Positions 16,734 through 25,774 of a stretch of DNA of 64,000 bases are shown here, one piece after another. Both the position numbers and the translations under genes were made by a program. Below the pieces are notes generated by a model. The model saw only the letters and a list, made by a program, of their open reading frames with translations. It had not been told where the DNA came from and made no database searches. Source of the stretch: Bradyrhizobium sp. CCGB12 (lineage in GTDB: Bacteria; Pseudomonadota; Alphaproteobacteria; Rhizobiales; Xanthobacteraceae); contig NZ_JANADO010000001.1 in NCBI RefSeq assembly GCF_024199845.1, positions 124,001 through 188,000 on the forward strand, read 5' to 3'. Numbering within the stretch: position 1 is the first letter of the stretch; the number at the start of each line of letters is the position of its first letter.

Positions 16734-17900
16734 ATGGATTTCGCGTTCACCGATCAGCAGGAAGCCATTCGCGACGCCATCGCCAAGATCTGCGAGGGCT
16801 TTCCCGATGCCTACTGGCTGAAGAAGGATCACGACGGCGGCTTCCCGCACGATTTTCACAAGGCGCTGGCCGATGCGGGCTGGCTCGGCATCTGCGTGCC
16901 GGAGGAATATGGCGGCTCCGGGCTCGGCATCACGGAGGCCGCGATCATGATGCGCACCATCGCGGAGTCCGGTGCCGGCATGTCCGGCGCCTCCGCGGTG
17001 CACATCAACGTGTTCGGGCTCAATCCGGTCGTCGTGTTCGGCACCGAGGAGCAGCGCAAGCGTATGTTGCCGCCGATGGTCGAGGGCCGCGAGAAGGCCT
17101 GCTTCGCCGTCACCGAGCCCAACACCGGCCTCAACACCACGCAGCTCAAGACCCGCGCGGTCGCCAAGAACGACCGCTACATTGTCAACGGTCAGAAGGT
17201 GTGGATATCGACTGCGCAGGTCGCGCACAAGATCCTGCTGCTGGCGCGCACCACGCCGCTGGAGGACGTGCGCTCGCCGACCCACGGGCTCAGCCTGTTC
17301 TACACGGACTTCGACCGCCAGAAGATCAAGGTCCACGAAATCGAGAAGATGGGCCGCAAGATCGTCGATTCCAACGAGCTGTTCTTCGAGGATTTTGAAA
17401 TTCCGATGGAGGATCGGATCGGCGAGGAAGGCAAGGGCTTCCAGTACATCCTCGAAGGGATGAACCCGGAGCGTATCCTCATCGCCGCGGAGGCCGTGGG
17501 GCTCGGCAAGCTCGCGCTATCGCGCGCGACCGAGTACGCCAAGACACGCATCGTGTTCAATCGCCCGATCGGCAAGAACCAGGGCATCCAGCATCCGCTC
17601 GCGGTGAACTGGGTCGAGCTGGAGGCGGCCTGGCTGATGGTGATGTCGGCGGCGTGGCAATACGACAAGGGCATGCCCTGCGGTGCTGCGGCCAATGCCG
17701 CGAAATATCTGGCCGGCGAGGCGGGTTTCTCGGCTTGCGAGCAGGCGGTGATGACCCATGGCGGCTTCGGCTATGCCAAGGAGTTCCATGTCGAGCGCTA
17801 TTTGCGCGAAGTGTTGATCCCGCGGATTGCGCCGGTCAGCCCGCAACTCGCGCTCAGCTTCATCGCGGAAAAGGTGCTTGGCCTCGCCAAGTCTTATTGA
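16734..17900 (+). CDS. Acyl-CoA dehydrogenase with probable IVD-type catalytic glutamate
   Basis: A 388-residue FAD-dependent acyl-CoA dehydrogenase. N-terminal, middle (CFAVTEPNTGLNTTQLKTRA) and C-terminal (TEYAKTRIVFNRPIGKNQGI, MTHGGFGYAKEFHVERYLRE) family segments are intact. The usual catalytic glutamate of the YEG motif near residue 360 is missing; the region reads PRIAPVSPQ. Glu246 in NPERILIA aligns with the alternative base of isovaleryl-CoA dehydrogenase. AAGGAG precedes the ATG at 16734. It probably desaturates a branched or dicarboxylic acyl-CoA derived from the TRAP substrate. Confidence 0.9.
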   Translation: MDFAFTDQQEAIRDAIAKICEGFPDAYWLKKDHDGGFPHDFHKALADAGWLGICVPEEYGGSGLGITEAAIMMRTIAESGAGMSGASAVHINVFGLNPVVVFGTEEQRKRMLPPMVEGREKACFAVTEPNTGLNTTQLKTRAVAKNDRYIVNGQKVWISTAQVAHKILLLARTTPLEDVRSPTHGLSLFYTDFDRQKIKVHEIEKMGRKIVDSNELFFEDFEIPMEDRIGEEGKGFQYILEGMNPERILIAAEAVGLGKLALSRATEYAKTRIVFNRPIGKNQGIQHPLAVNWVELEAAWLMVMSAAWQYDKGMPCGAAANAAKYLAGEAGFSACEQAVMTHGGFGYAKEFHVERYLREVLIPRIAPVSPQLALSFIAEKVLGLAKSY

Positions 17901-17931
17901 TCCTGCTCCGGGTCGTTCGGCGGAGTTTGCA

Positions 17932-19179
17932 GTGCGCGGAGAGACAACGCCCATCGATTTCTCCGCCCTGATCCGGGAGGGCGATCTCGTCGTGTGCGGG
18001 CAGGCGACGGCGGAGCCGCTCACGTTGATTGAAGCGCTGGTGGCGCAGGCCGGATCTCTGCCGCCGTTCCGCATCATCGTTGGGCCGATCTTTTCGGATA
18101 CGTTCTCGGCTGGTTGCGCGCCTGAGGTCTCGTTCCAGAGCTATGGCGTGATCGGCAATGCGCGGCGGCTCGCGAGGGCCGGGCGGCTCGACGTCATCCC
18201 GAGCAACTACAGTGCCTTCTGTGCCGACTTCGCCGCGGGACGTCACAAGGCGGATGTGGTTCTGGTGCAGCTGGCGGAGCTGGAGGGGCGGCTGAGCGCC
18301 GGCCTTTCCAACGACTATGTCATCGACGCCGCGCGCGGCGCGCGTCGCGTCATCGCCGAGATCAATCCGGATACGCCCTTTACGTTCGGGGCGGAATGGC
18401 CCGGCGACGTAACGATTCATGTGCGCGTGGCGGCCCGCCGTCCGCCGGTCGAACTGGCGTCGTCCCCGCTCGACGATGTCTCCCGGCGCATTGCAACGCA
18501 TGCGGCGGGCCTGATCGCCGACGGCAGCACGCTTCAGTTCGGCGTGGGGCGGATTCCGGACGCGATCCTCTCGTCGCTCTCTCACGCCCGCAATCTCGGC
18601 ATCCACTCCGGCCTGATCAACGACGCCGTCGTCGATTTGATCGAGCGCGGCGCGGTGACGAACGCGGCGAAGGGGATCGATGCCGGGGTCACGGTCACCA
18701 ACCAGCTGATCGGGACGCAGCGGCTCTATCGCTTCGCGCATCGGAACAAGGCGATCGCGGTGCGGCCGACGTCCTACACGCATGGCCAGAGCGTGCTGGC
18801 GCGGATCAACCGGCTGGTCGCGGTCAACTCGGCGCTCCAGGTCGGGCTCGATGGCAGCGTCAATTCGGAGACGCTGAACGGCGTCGCGATCGGGGCGATC
18901 GGTGGGCAGCTTGATTTCGTGCGCGGCGCCAATGCCTCCGCTGGCGGCAGGGCGATCATCGCGCTGCCGGCGACAGCCTCTGATGGCACGAGCCGGATCG
19001 TCGCTGATGTCGAGACCGTGACGACGCCCCGCGCCGACGTCGATGCCGTCGTGACCGAATGGGGTGTTGCGGAACTGCGCGGCTGCGGCCTTGCCGAGCG
19101 TGCGCGCCGCATGATTGCGATCGCAGCGCCGGAACATCGCGATGGGCTATCGGCGCAGCTTCGCGGCGACGCGCGCTAG
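17932..19179 (+). CDS. Acetyl-CoA hydrolase/transferase family protein missing the catalytic Glu
   Basis: A 415-residue protein of the acetyl-CoA hydrolase / 4-hydroxybutyrate CoA-transferase family. The C-terminal half is well conserved: GGQLDFVRGANASAGGRAII, RIVADVETVTTPRADVDAVV, TEWGVAELRGCGLAERAR. Where active relatives read GIHTE or GIHSE, this protein reads GIHSGL, so the nucleophilic glutamate is Gly227. The GTG at 17932 is chosen because GGAG lies just before it and it clears the upstream stop. It may bind CoA esters without forming the glutamyl-CoA intermediate, or rely on another residue. It ends two bases before a convergent gene. Confidence 0.83.
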   Translation: MRGETTPIDFSALIREGDLVVCGQATAEPLTLIEALVAQAGSLPPFRIIVGPIFSDTFSAGCAPEVSFQSYGVIGNARRLARAGRLDVIPSNYSAFCADFAAGRHKADVVLVQLAELEGRLSAGLSNDYVIDAARGARRVIAEINPDTPFTFGAEWPGDVTIHVRVAARRPPVELASSPLDDVSRRIATHAAGLIADGSTLQFGVGRIPDAILSSLSHARNLGIHSGLINDAVVDLIERGAVTNAAKGIDAGVTVTNQLIGTQRLYRFAHRNKAIAVRPTSYTHGQSVLARINRLVAVNSALQVGLDGSVNSETLNGVAIGAIGGQLDFVRGANASAGGRAIIALPATASDGTSRIVADVETVTTPRADVDAVVTEWGVAELRGCGLAERARRMIAIAAPEHRDGLSAQLRGDAR

Positions 19180-19180
19180 T

Positions 19181-19717
19181 TCAGTTCATCATCGCGAGCG
19201 TCGGACGCTGACTCTCGCTGGATTCAATGATCCCGGGAAGATCCGCCGCTTCACCAGCAATCATGCCCGACATTTGCCAGAACAGATGCGCGAGGCGGGA
19301 GAACACCAGCCGTTCGCGCTCGGCGGCAGCGGAGCCGTCCGGGATCGTCACCGTTTCCAGGCCGACGATCTTCTTGAAATCTGGCCAGATCGTCATCGAC
19401 TGCGCGATCACGGAATAGCAGCGTGGATCATCGTCGCGCTCGTCGGGAGCTGGCGGCAGGCCCGGGAATTGAACCGGCGCTGCGTAGAACTTGTAGGCGC
19501 CATAGCCGAGCTGGAGCAAAAATTTCTCGGAGACGGCGACGTCGGCGGCAAATGACACCAGTCGCGCCTCGCTCAGCACGTCCGCTTCGATCGCGCCGAG
19601 GTCCGCTGCGCGGAGCGCGGAGCAGAAGGCGAGGTCGCGATTGTGCTCGCGGAGCAGATTGGCGAGCGGCGGCTGCTGTTGCACGGTGTCGGTGAGCAGG
19701 ATGATGGTCTTGAGCAT
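19181..19717 (-). CDS. Uncharacterised protein, weakly formyltransferase-like
   Basis: A 178-residue protein I do not recognise with confidence. The segment ARLVSFAADVAVSEKFLLQL followed by GYGAYKFYAAPVQFPGLPP resembles the part of formyltransferase-fold enzymes that carries the HPG-like motif, but the catalytic Asn and His are not clear. It has no signal peptide or membrane segment. It starts 12 bases after the preceding gene in the same direction and is the third gene of a leftward group with a glycosyltransferase-like protein and a HAD-domain protein. This suggests sugar or surface modification, which is an inference. Confidence 0.55.
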   Translation of the reverse strand: MLKTIILLTDTVQQQPPLANLLREHNRDLAFCSALRAADLGAIEADVLSEARLVSFAADVAVSEKFLLQLGYGAYKFYAAPVQFPGLPPAPDERDDDPRCYSVIAQSMTIWPDFKKIVGLETVTIPDGSAAAERERLVFSRLAHLFWQMSGMIAGEAADLPGIIESSESQRPTLAMMN

Positions 19718-19729
19718 CTGGGATGTCCG

Positions 19730-21049
19730 TCAGGGGAGAAGGTGGCGCGCGGCCGTGACCGCGTCGTTGGAAGCGCAGGTGGCAAAGAAATCGTTGGCGA
19801 TGCGCTGTCCCGGCGCGATCTCCAGGATGCGGTAACGAGCCAGGCCCGCGGCTTCGCGTACGGCGCCGACGTCGTCCTGCCAGGCGCAGAGCGACAGCTC
19901 CAGCCGGCCATAGCCGCCGCAATCGGCGGCATAGGCACCCGTTACCGCCTCCACGGTCGCGGCCACCGCGCCTGCATCGCTGGCGGAGATATCGCGCAGG
20001 ATCACGGCGATGCCGCTGACCGCCTCGGCTTGCGAGGTCATGACCATGAAGGCGTCGCGGGCGCCGGTGCGGCCGGCGCGGCGGGCCGTGCGCACGATGC
20101 CCGCAAAGCCGGGATCGGGGCCGAGCTCGAGCGTCGTCGTCTGCTGGTCGTGCAGGATCGTGGCCCGCATCGCGCCGAGATCGCCCTGCAGTGCGTGATA
20201 GGAGCGCGGCAGCCATATGGTGTCGAGTGGCACCTGCGACGATGTCAGGCTCCAGGCCTGATCGAGCAGATAGCCCTCCCAGATCGCGGGATAGGAGGCG
20301 GCAAGCTGTTGCCATGTGCGAAGCAGCCGTTCGGCATGCGCGGTGCGGCCGAGATAGAGCGTGCGCGCCGACATCTCCCAGCGATTCCACTTGTGCAGCG
20401 CCACGTCGCAGCCGAGGAAGGACGGCAGCAGCGGCGCTTCGCGCAAGGTCGCTCCGGCTTCGAGGAACAGCAGCGGCTCGCGATATCTATTCCACATCCG
20501 CACCATGAACTCGGCCTTCTCGAAGCAGAGGATGCGGTCGTCGAACTCCGTCTCGATCGGTTCGATATGGCAATCGAGATGCAGACGTTCGACAGATTGA
20601 CGGAGGCGGAGGGGCGCAGCCGCATCGCTGCCGCGCGGATGGCAGGAGACGATCCGCGGCCGGAGCGTGCAGGCGTCGGCAGCGGCGAGGAATTTCGACC
20701 ATCCGATGCCGCCCCACCACATCTCGTGCGGGCCTTCCGCGCCGCAGGGGCCGACGGTGCCGAACTCGGTCAGCTTGGACTTGAGGAAATCGAAGCCGGG
20801 ATTCTCGCTTCCGGGAATGACGACGGCACAGGCCGGATTGAGCGCGCGGTAGAGCAGCTCGGCCGCCGCGCCGCTCGGCGGCTCCTCCAGGATGATGACG
20901 CCGTTGCGCCGGCCGTTCGGGACGCCGTCAAGCGTCGGCGCGCCGTACTGGCCGACGAGCCAGGCAAGCCGGTCGCGCTGGGTCCGGCCGAGCCGGATGC
21001 CGCCGGATTGCAGCAACCGATCAAGATTTTCGTGCGTCTCGTCCGTCAA
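19730..21049 (-). CDS. Uncharacterised protein, possibly glycosyltransferase-like
   Basis: A 439-residue soluble protein without a family assignment I can defend. The stretch around residues 215-270 (ARTLYLGRTAHAERLLRTW ... WEGYLLDQAW) resembles the region of nucleotide-sugar glycosyltransferases where an aromatic/acidic 'DQ' motif closes the acceptor site. The start is probably TTG at 21049 after GGGGCACGGA; no better upstream codon exists before a stop. It lies between a HAD/COG5610-like gene and the formyltransferase-like gene, next to the flagellar cluster. A role in modifying flagellin or another surface glycan is a working idea only. Confidence 0.6.
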   Translation of the reverse strand: MTDETHENLDRLLQSGGIRLGRTQRDRLAWLVGQYGAPTLDGVPNGRRNGVIILEEPPSGAAAELLYRALNPACAVVIPGSENPGFDFLKSKLTEFGTVGPCGAEGPHEMWWGGIGWSKFLAAADACTLRPRIVSCHPRGSDAAAPLRLRQSVERLHLDCHIEPIETEFDDRILCFEKAEFMVRMWNRYREPLLFLEAGATLREAPLLPSFLGCDVALHKWNRWEMSARTLYLGRTAHAERLLRTWQQLAASYPAIWEGYLLDQAWSLTSSQVPLDTIWLPRSYHALQGDLGAMRATILHDQQTTTLELGPDPGFAGIVRTARRAGRTGARDAFMVMTSQAEAVSGIAVILRDISASDAGAVAATVEAVTGAYAADCGGYGRLELSLCAWQDDVGAVREAAGLARYRILEIAPGQRIANDFFATCASNDAVTAARHLLP

Positions 21050-21121
21050 TTCCGTGCCCCCTCGCGCCAGCGCTTGACTGGCCCTTGGACTTCAACGGTC
21101 CGGACGGCACGATCAGGCGGA

Positions 21122-23536
21122 CTATTTGGGGCTGATGCCGAGCGACGTTATCGCGATCGAATAGACCGCGATCTCCTGCGTCATCGGAAGGACTGGGATC
21201 AGCAGGCAGCCGTCCTCGGTCTCGGTGCGGTAATGGCCGCCGTGCCATTGCACGCCGGCATAGACCAGGCCGTCGGCCGCGATGCCGATGACGTCCTGGC
21301 TGCCGGCGGCATCGCGAACGTCCCTGCCGTGCTGCACGGTCACGCCGTGAAGAAGCCCCTCGGGCGCGAATTTGGCCAGCGGCAGGGCGATCATGGTGAT
21401 GGCCATGGTGCGGGCCAGGGGAACGCGCAGGCGCAGCTCGCCGAGCCCGTTGCGATGGATGGTCACGCTCTCCATCGTCGCACCCCCGTCGGCACGGAAC
21501 AGGCCGACCCGTACTCGCTCGCAGGGCCTTTCCTCGAAGACGTCCGCGGGCAGGCGGTTGGCGCCGAACAGCAGATAGAGATAGCCGTAGGACGGTGACA
21601 GCGCGGCAAAGCTGCCGGCGAGCCACATCGGCGGCGCAACGGCGGTGCACGCGGCCGAGAGGCCGCGGGCGGTGATCTGGTCGCGTGCGAACTGCTTGTC
21701 GAGCAGCGGCGCGAGCGCGTGGGTGCCGAGATTGACGTCGTGCTTCAAGGTGCCGAGCAGCGCCAGCTCGTCCTCGTCAGGCAGCAGCAGGAGCCGTGCC
21801 ACGGTCGCCGCGCACCACCGCGCGGCGACGTCGGGCGCCGCGTGAGGATCGAGGCGGTAGTCGCGAACGGCGCCGCCCGCGCTCGCAGCGAAGGCCAGTG
21901 CGCCGGCCTGGATCTCGCCGGCAAACGCCACCTGCTCCAGGGGACGCGGGTTGATCTCGCGAAGCACCGCGCCGCCGTCGTAATCGCGCACCGAGCCGTC
22001 GGCGGAGCAGCAGGCCTGCTCCAGCAGCGCGACGTTGCGGATCAGCATGCGCTTGACATGCGGGGTGACCACGAGGTCGGAGATGAAGCCGGCCGCGCTG
22101 TCGATTTCGGCGAGATCGTTGAAGGCGTCGTCGAGCGACATCAGATAGGCGCCGTGGAGGCGGATGCTGATGCCTTCCAGGTCGAAGACGCGGCGCAACG
22201 CCTTTTGCACGCTGCCGGAATAGCCGAGATCGGCGAGGACGAGGTCGGTGCAGTCGTCGAAGCCGGGGACGGCATGGCGGAGATAGGCGAGCAGCCGGGC
22301 GCGCAGGCCCGCGGCGAGCGCGACGATCTCGGCCGGATCCATCAGGCCGGGAAGCGCTTCGGCGAGCTCTTCGCCGGAGGCGATACCGCCGGGACAGAAG
22401 GCGAAGAACGCTGCGACCTTCGGCGGCATGATCTTCAGCATGTCGTAAAAGGTTGGCGCGTCGATCTTGAGGACCTTGCCGAGAAGATCGAGCAGCGGCT
22501 GCATCGTGTCAGCCGAAGCGATCAGGCTGACGCGGCGGTTGATCTCGAGATAGGATGCCGTCCCGCCGTGCAGATCCTGCCAGATCCGGTGCGACAGGAA
22601 GCCGTCGCGGCCGAGAAAGCCGATAGCGACCTGCCGGCCGTCGCCCTCAACGTCTTCGCAGCGCCGCGCAACGAAAGCGTCGAATGCTGTCATGACCGGG
22701 CCGAGCACGGTCAGGCCGAGGTGAAAGGCCGGAGATCTCTCGACACTACGGGCGGCGACCACGCGCCGCAACGTCCGGGCGCCATGGTCAAGCCGCGACG
22801 GCGTGCCCGTGCACAGGAGCTCGAACAGTGCCGTCTCGCGTTGAAACGTCGAGGCCAATTGCGCGGTCGCCTGCGGATAATAGCGCGGACGAATGCCGTG
22901 GCGCTTTGCGCCCTCGATGTCGGCCTTGTCGTTGTCGCCGACGTGGAACGAAGTCGCAGCGTCGATGTCCTGCTCGGAGAGATAGGTGGCGAACAGTGTT
23001 TCGCTCTTGCTGCTGCCATGGTCGCAGGACGCATAAAGGAAGTCCCATGTCAGTCCGGGATGACAAGCCCGCAGCAGCCGCCCCAACCAGTCGGAATCCC
23101 AATACGTGTCGGAGATGAATCCGACGCGGTTGCCGGCACGCTTCATGTCCAGATATTGCCTGATCATGTCGGGATTGGCGCGGCAAAGCTCGAGCTCCGC
23201 TGCGAACTCGGCTTCGACCAGGTCGCTCAGGTTGCCTCGTGAGAGGCCGAACAGCCTGAACGGAAAATAGGAATAGATCTCGGCGATGTGCACTTCGCTC
23301 GCACCGCGCTTCTCCTTCGCCGTTCGGCGCGCGCGCGATTCTGCCTGGATTCGATGCTGAACGAAACTCGAGGAAACATTCGGACAAGATCTTGAAATGT
23401 CCAAAAGCTCGTAAGTCCTTTCAAATACGCCATCCGGCGTCGTGCAGGCGCGAAGCAGAAACGTATCGAAAACATCGAATGACCAAGCGGAAACAATTTG
23501 CGTACGGCGTTCCGCACCGGCCGTTGCGATCTTCAT
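21122..23536 (-). CDS. Large HAD-superfamily protein (COG5610-like)
   Basis: An 804-residue protein with an N-terminal HAD phosphatase domain. Motif I is SFDVFDTFLLR (about residues 18-28), and the later Asp cluster is FHVGDNDKADIEGAKRHGI, about 200 residues in. The second part (AIGFLGRDGFLSHRIWQDL and following) matches a domain often found with such HAD proteins in capsule, O-antigen and glycosyltransferase loci. The ATG at 23536 follows GGGGA; a longer version from 23596 is less likely. It leads a three-gene leftward group and diverges from the ECF sigma/flagellar cluster across an AT-rich gap. Its substrate is unknown. Confidence 0.75.
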   Translation of the reverse strand: MKIATAGAERRTQIVSAWSFDVFDTFLLRACTTPDGVFERTYELLDISRSCPNVSSSFVQHRIQAESRARRTAKEKRGASEVHIAEIYSYFPFRLFGLSRGNLSDLVEAEFAAELELCRANPDMIRQYLDMKRAGNRVGFISDTYWDSDWLGRLLRACHPGLTWDFLYASCDHGSSKSETLFATYLSEQDIDAATSFHVGDNDKADIEGAKRHGIRPRYYPQATAQLASTFQRETALFELLCTGTPSRLDHGARTLRRVVAARSVERSPAFHLGLTVLGPVMTAFDAFVARRCEDVEGDGRQVAIGFLGRDGFLSHRIWQDLHGGTASYLEINRRVSLIASADTMQPLLDLLGKVLKIDAPTFYDMLKIMPPKVAAFFAFCPGGIASGEELAEALPGLMDPAEIVALAAGLRARLLAYLRHAVPGFDDCTDLVLADLGYSGSVQKALRRVFDLEGISIRLHGAYLMSLDDAFNDLAEIDSAAGFISDLVVTPHVKRMLIRNVALLEQACCSADGSVRDYDGGAVLREINPRPLEQVAFAGEIQAGALAFAASAGGAVRDYRLDPHAAPDVAARWCAATVARLLLLPDEDELALLGTLKHDVNLGTHALAPLLDKQFARDQITARGLSAACTAVAPPMWLAGSFAALSPSYGYLYLLFGANRLPADVFEERPCERVRVGLFRADGGATMESVTIHRNGLGELRLRVPLARTMAITMIALPLAKFAPEGLLHGVTVQHGRDVRDAAGSQDVIGIAADGLVYAGVQWHGGHYRTETEDGCLLIPVLPMTQEIAVYSIAITSLGISPK

Positions 23537-24047
23537 GCTGCATTCCCCGTCCACCAACACGATTAACGTGTGCACGCGTGGAGTCAGGCGCCACAAATAC
23601 GAAAAATATTCACGCGCGATTCAAAATCGCGCTCGTCGCGACTGACAGATTAAAAAAAATCGCTAGGTTCGAAAAAGGTGATTCGGAAAAAATTGCCGAG
23701 TGCAGAAGTCGTCGCGCGTTCGTTCACACTCGGAAACAATCGCTTCGTCGCGCGCTGTGCGCACGTCGCGTTCGATCATCTAGTGCCGCGTAATGTCAGC
23801 GTTTTTTCCGAATACATCTGTTCAGGATGGATGATCCGCCATGGCGCGAGACGATGTGATGATTGCAGGCTTGACGCGCGAGAGCTGCGTGCAGTCGGCA
23901 ATTATTGCCCGATACTCGGCAAAAGTGACCTGCTAACATCTTGAAAAACAACGAAAATTTTTCGCCTGAATTGTTTTGGCCCTGCGTTCAACGCCTGGAA
24001 GCCGTGTGGCATGTGCGCCGCCGGCATTACGGGTTGGAGGTTGCGGG
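23537..24047 (+). other. AT-rich 0.5-kb divergent intergenic region
   Basis: I see no convincing gene here. The region is much richer in A/T than its surroundings and contains a perfect hairpin, GCGCGATT-CAA-AATCGCGC (23614-23632), and a near-palindrome CGAAAATTTTTCG near 23953. It separates the leftward HAD-protein operon from the ECF sigma/flagellar genes, so it probably carries promoters for both. No promoter could be assigned with confidence. Confidence 0.55.
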
Positions 24048-24746
24048 ATGAGTTACGCTGCTGATGTCATGGCTCCCGCCGAGGCCGAGATCACGACGAT
24101 GGCGCCGGTCGATTCACTCGTGCCGGTGACGGCGTCGGTGCCGCTCGCGCCCGACAGCACGCCCGATACCGCCGATGTCGTCTACGACGAGGACAGCGAA
24201 CTGCTCGACAGGCTGGCGACCGGCGACGAAGTCGCGTTCCGCATGCTGGTCGAACGCCATATCGATCGCGCCTACGCGATCGCGCTGCGCATCGTCGGCA
24301 ACGCGGCCGACGCCGAGGACGTGGTGCAGGACACCATGCTCAAGATCTGGAGCCATCGTGGACGCTGGCAGCACGGCCGCGCCAAATTCTCGACCTGGCT
24401 CTACCGCGTCATCTCCAACCGCTGCATCGATCTGCGCCGCAAGCCGCGCAACGAGAATGTCGAGACAGTGCCCGAAGTCGCCGACGCCCAGCCCGGCGCC
24501 GTCGAAATCATCGAGCGCAACGAGCTCAACGACATGCTGGAGCTGGCGATCCAGCGCCTGCCCGAGCAGCAGCGCATCGCGGTGATCCTGTCGTACCACG
24601 AGAACATGAGCAACGGCGAGATCGCCCAGGTGATGGACACGACGGTGGCCGCGGTCGAGTCACTGCTCAAGCGCGGCCGTCAGCAGCTGCGCCAGCTCCT
24701 GCGCAAGCACGAGCGCGACATCCGCACCGCGTTTACCGACTGCTAA
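24048..24746 (+). CDS. ECF-type RNA polymerase sigma factor
   Basis: A 232-residue sigma factor of the ECF group, with region 2 (DEVAFRMLVERHIDRAYAIA, DAEDVVQDTMLKIW) and region 4 (RLPEQQRIAVILSYHENMSN, EIAQVMDTTVAAVESLLKRG). An extension of about 50 residues rich in Ala, Pro and Thr precedes region 2. The ATG at 24048 has GGAGG seven bases upstream. No adjacent gene is an obvious anti-sigma factor. The flagellin gene starts 142 bases downstream in the same direction, so the sigma factor may direct late flagellar genes or simply adjoin them. Confidence 0.9.
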   Translation: MSYAADVMAPAEAEITTMAPVDSLVPVTASVPLAPDSTPDTADVVYDEDSELLDRLATGDEVAFRMLVERHIDRAYAIALRIVGNAADAEDVVQDTMLKIWSHRGRWQHGRAKFSTWLYRVISNRCIDLRRKPRNENVETVPEVADAQPGAVEIIERNELNDMLELAIQRLPEQQRIAVILSYHENMSNGEIAQVMDTTVAAVESLLKRGRQQLRQLLRKHERDIRTAFTDC

Positions 24747-24888
24747 CCATAAAATCGCCCTCGCGAAAATTTTCCCGCCTGATCTCTCTGCGCTCCTCCG
24801 TTTCAACGAGCGGACGGGGCTGCGGTCCGCGTCGTCGTAAGTCGATTTCCACGAAGCGGCACGCCGTGCCCATCAACAGGAGCTTCAG

Positions 24889-25713
24889 ATGCCCGCAATC
24901 AACACCAACACTGCCGCCAACGCAGCAGTGCGCTACCTCAACATCAACTCCGCGCAGGAAACCAGCTCGCTCTCGAAACTGTCGAGCGGCTCGCGCATCA
25001 CGTCCGCATCCGACGATGCCGCCGGCCTTGCGATCTCCACCCGCATCTCCTCGGACGTCACCACCCTGCAGCAGGCCGCGACCAACGCTTCGCAGGCCAC
25101 CGCGATCCTCCAGACCGCCGACGGCGGCGCCTCGAACATCTCCGACATCCTCGCTCGTATGAAGTCGCTGGCCTCCGAATCCGCGTCGGGCACCACGACC
25201 GACTCCAGCCGCGCCTACATCAACTCGGAATTCACGCAGTTGCAGGACCAAATCGATTCGATCGCGTCCGGCACCCGTTACTCCAGCCAGAGCCTGCTCG
25301 ACGGCTCCAGCGTATTCGCTTCCGGCGTCTCGGTGCTGGTCGGCTCCTCCGGGGCAGACACGATCAACATCACGCTCACCAGCCTCACCTCGTCGTCGCT
25401 TGGCGTGTCCTCGCTCGACGTCAGCACGCTGTCGGATGCGACCTCGGCGCTGACGGCGCTGGATACCGCGATCGACACCGTCTCCGCAGCCCGCGCCAGC
25501 ATCGGCGCCCAGGAATCGCGTTTCAATTTCAGCGCCGATTCGATCTCGACCCAGACCCAGAACTTGCAAGCCGCGAATTCGGCGATCAAGGACGTCGACA
25601 TCGCGGCTGAGCAGTCCAAGCTCTCCTCCGCGGAAGTCAAGACGCAGGCAGCCGTGTCGGCGCTCGCCGCAGCGAACCAGATGCCCCAGTACCTGCTCAA
25701 GCTGCTGGGCTGA
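24889..25713 (+). CDS. fliC: Flagellin (short, D0/D1 only)
   Basis: A 274-residue flagellin. The N-terminal coiled-coil region (VRYLNINSAQETSSLSKLSS, GSRITSASDDAAGLAISTR) and C-terminal region (STQTQNLQAANSAIKDVDIA, SALAAANQMPQYLLKLLG) are clearly flagellin. Only about 100 residues separate the two, so it lacks the variable outer domains. It contains no cysteine and is very rich in Ser and Thr. AGGAG precedes the ATG. It begins the late structural cluster and is the likely filament subunit assembled under the FliD cap, exported with the FliS chaperone encoded downstream. Confidence 0.93.
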   Translation: MPAINTNTAANAAVRYLNINSAQETSSLSKLSSGSRITSASDDAAGLAISTRISSDVTTLQQAATNASQATAILQTADGGASNISDILARMKSLASESASGTTTDSSRAYINSEFTQLQDQIDSIASGTRYSSQSLLDGSSVFASGVSVLVGSSGADTINITLTSLTSSSLGVSSLDVSTLSDATSALTALDTAIDTVSAARASIGAQESRFNFSADSISTQTQNLQAANSAIKDVDIAAEQSKLSSAEVKTQAAVSALAAANQMPQYLLKLLG

Positions 25714-25774
25714 TGAAGATCCAAGCGGGCCGGCATGATGCCGGCCCGTCCTCTATCAGGGACTGCGACGCAAA

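Noticed and set aside
19643..21598. Long open frame (651 codons) on the plus strand
   Set aside because: It runs antisense to two leftward genes with sensible start sites and protein-like composition. Its own translation is Arg/Gly/Ala-rich low-complexity, a GC-driven shadow.
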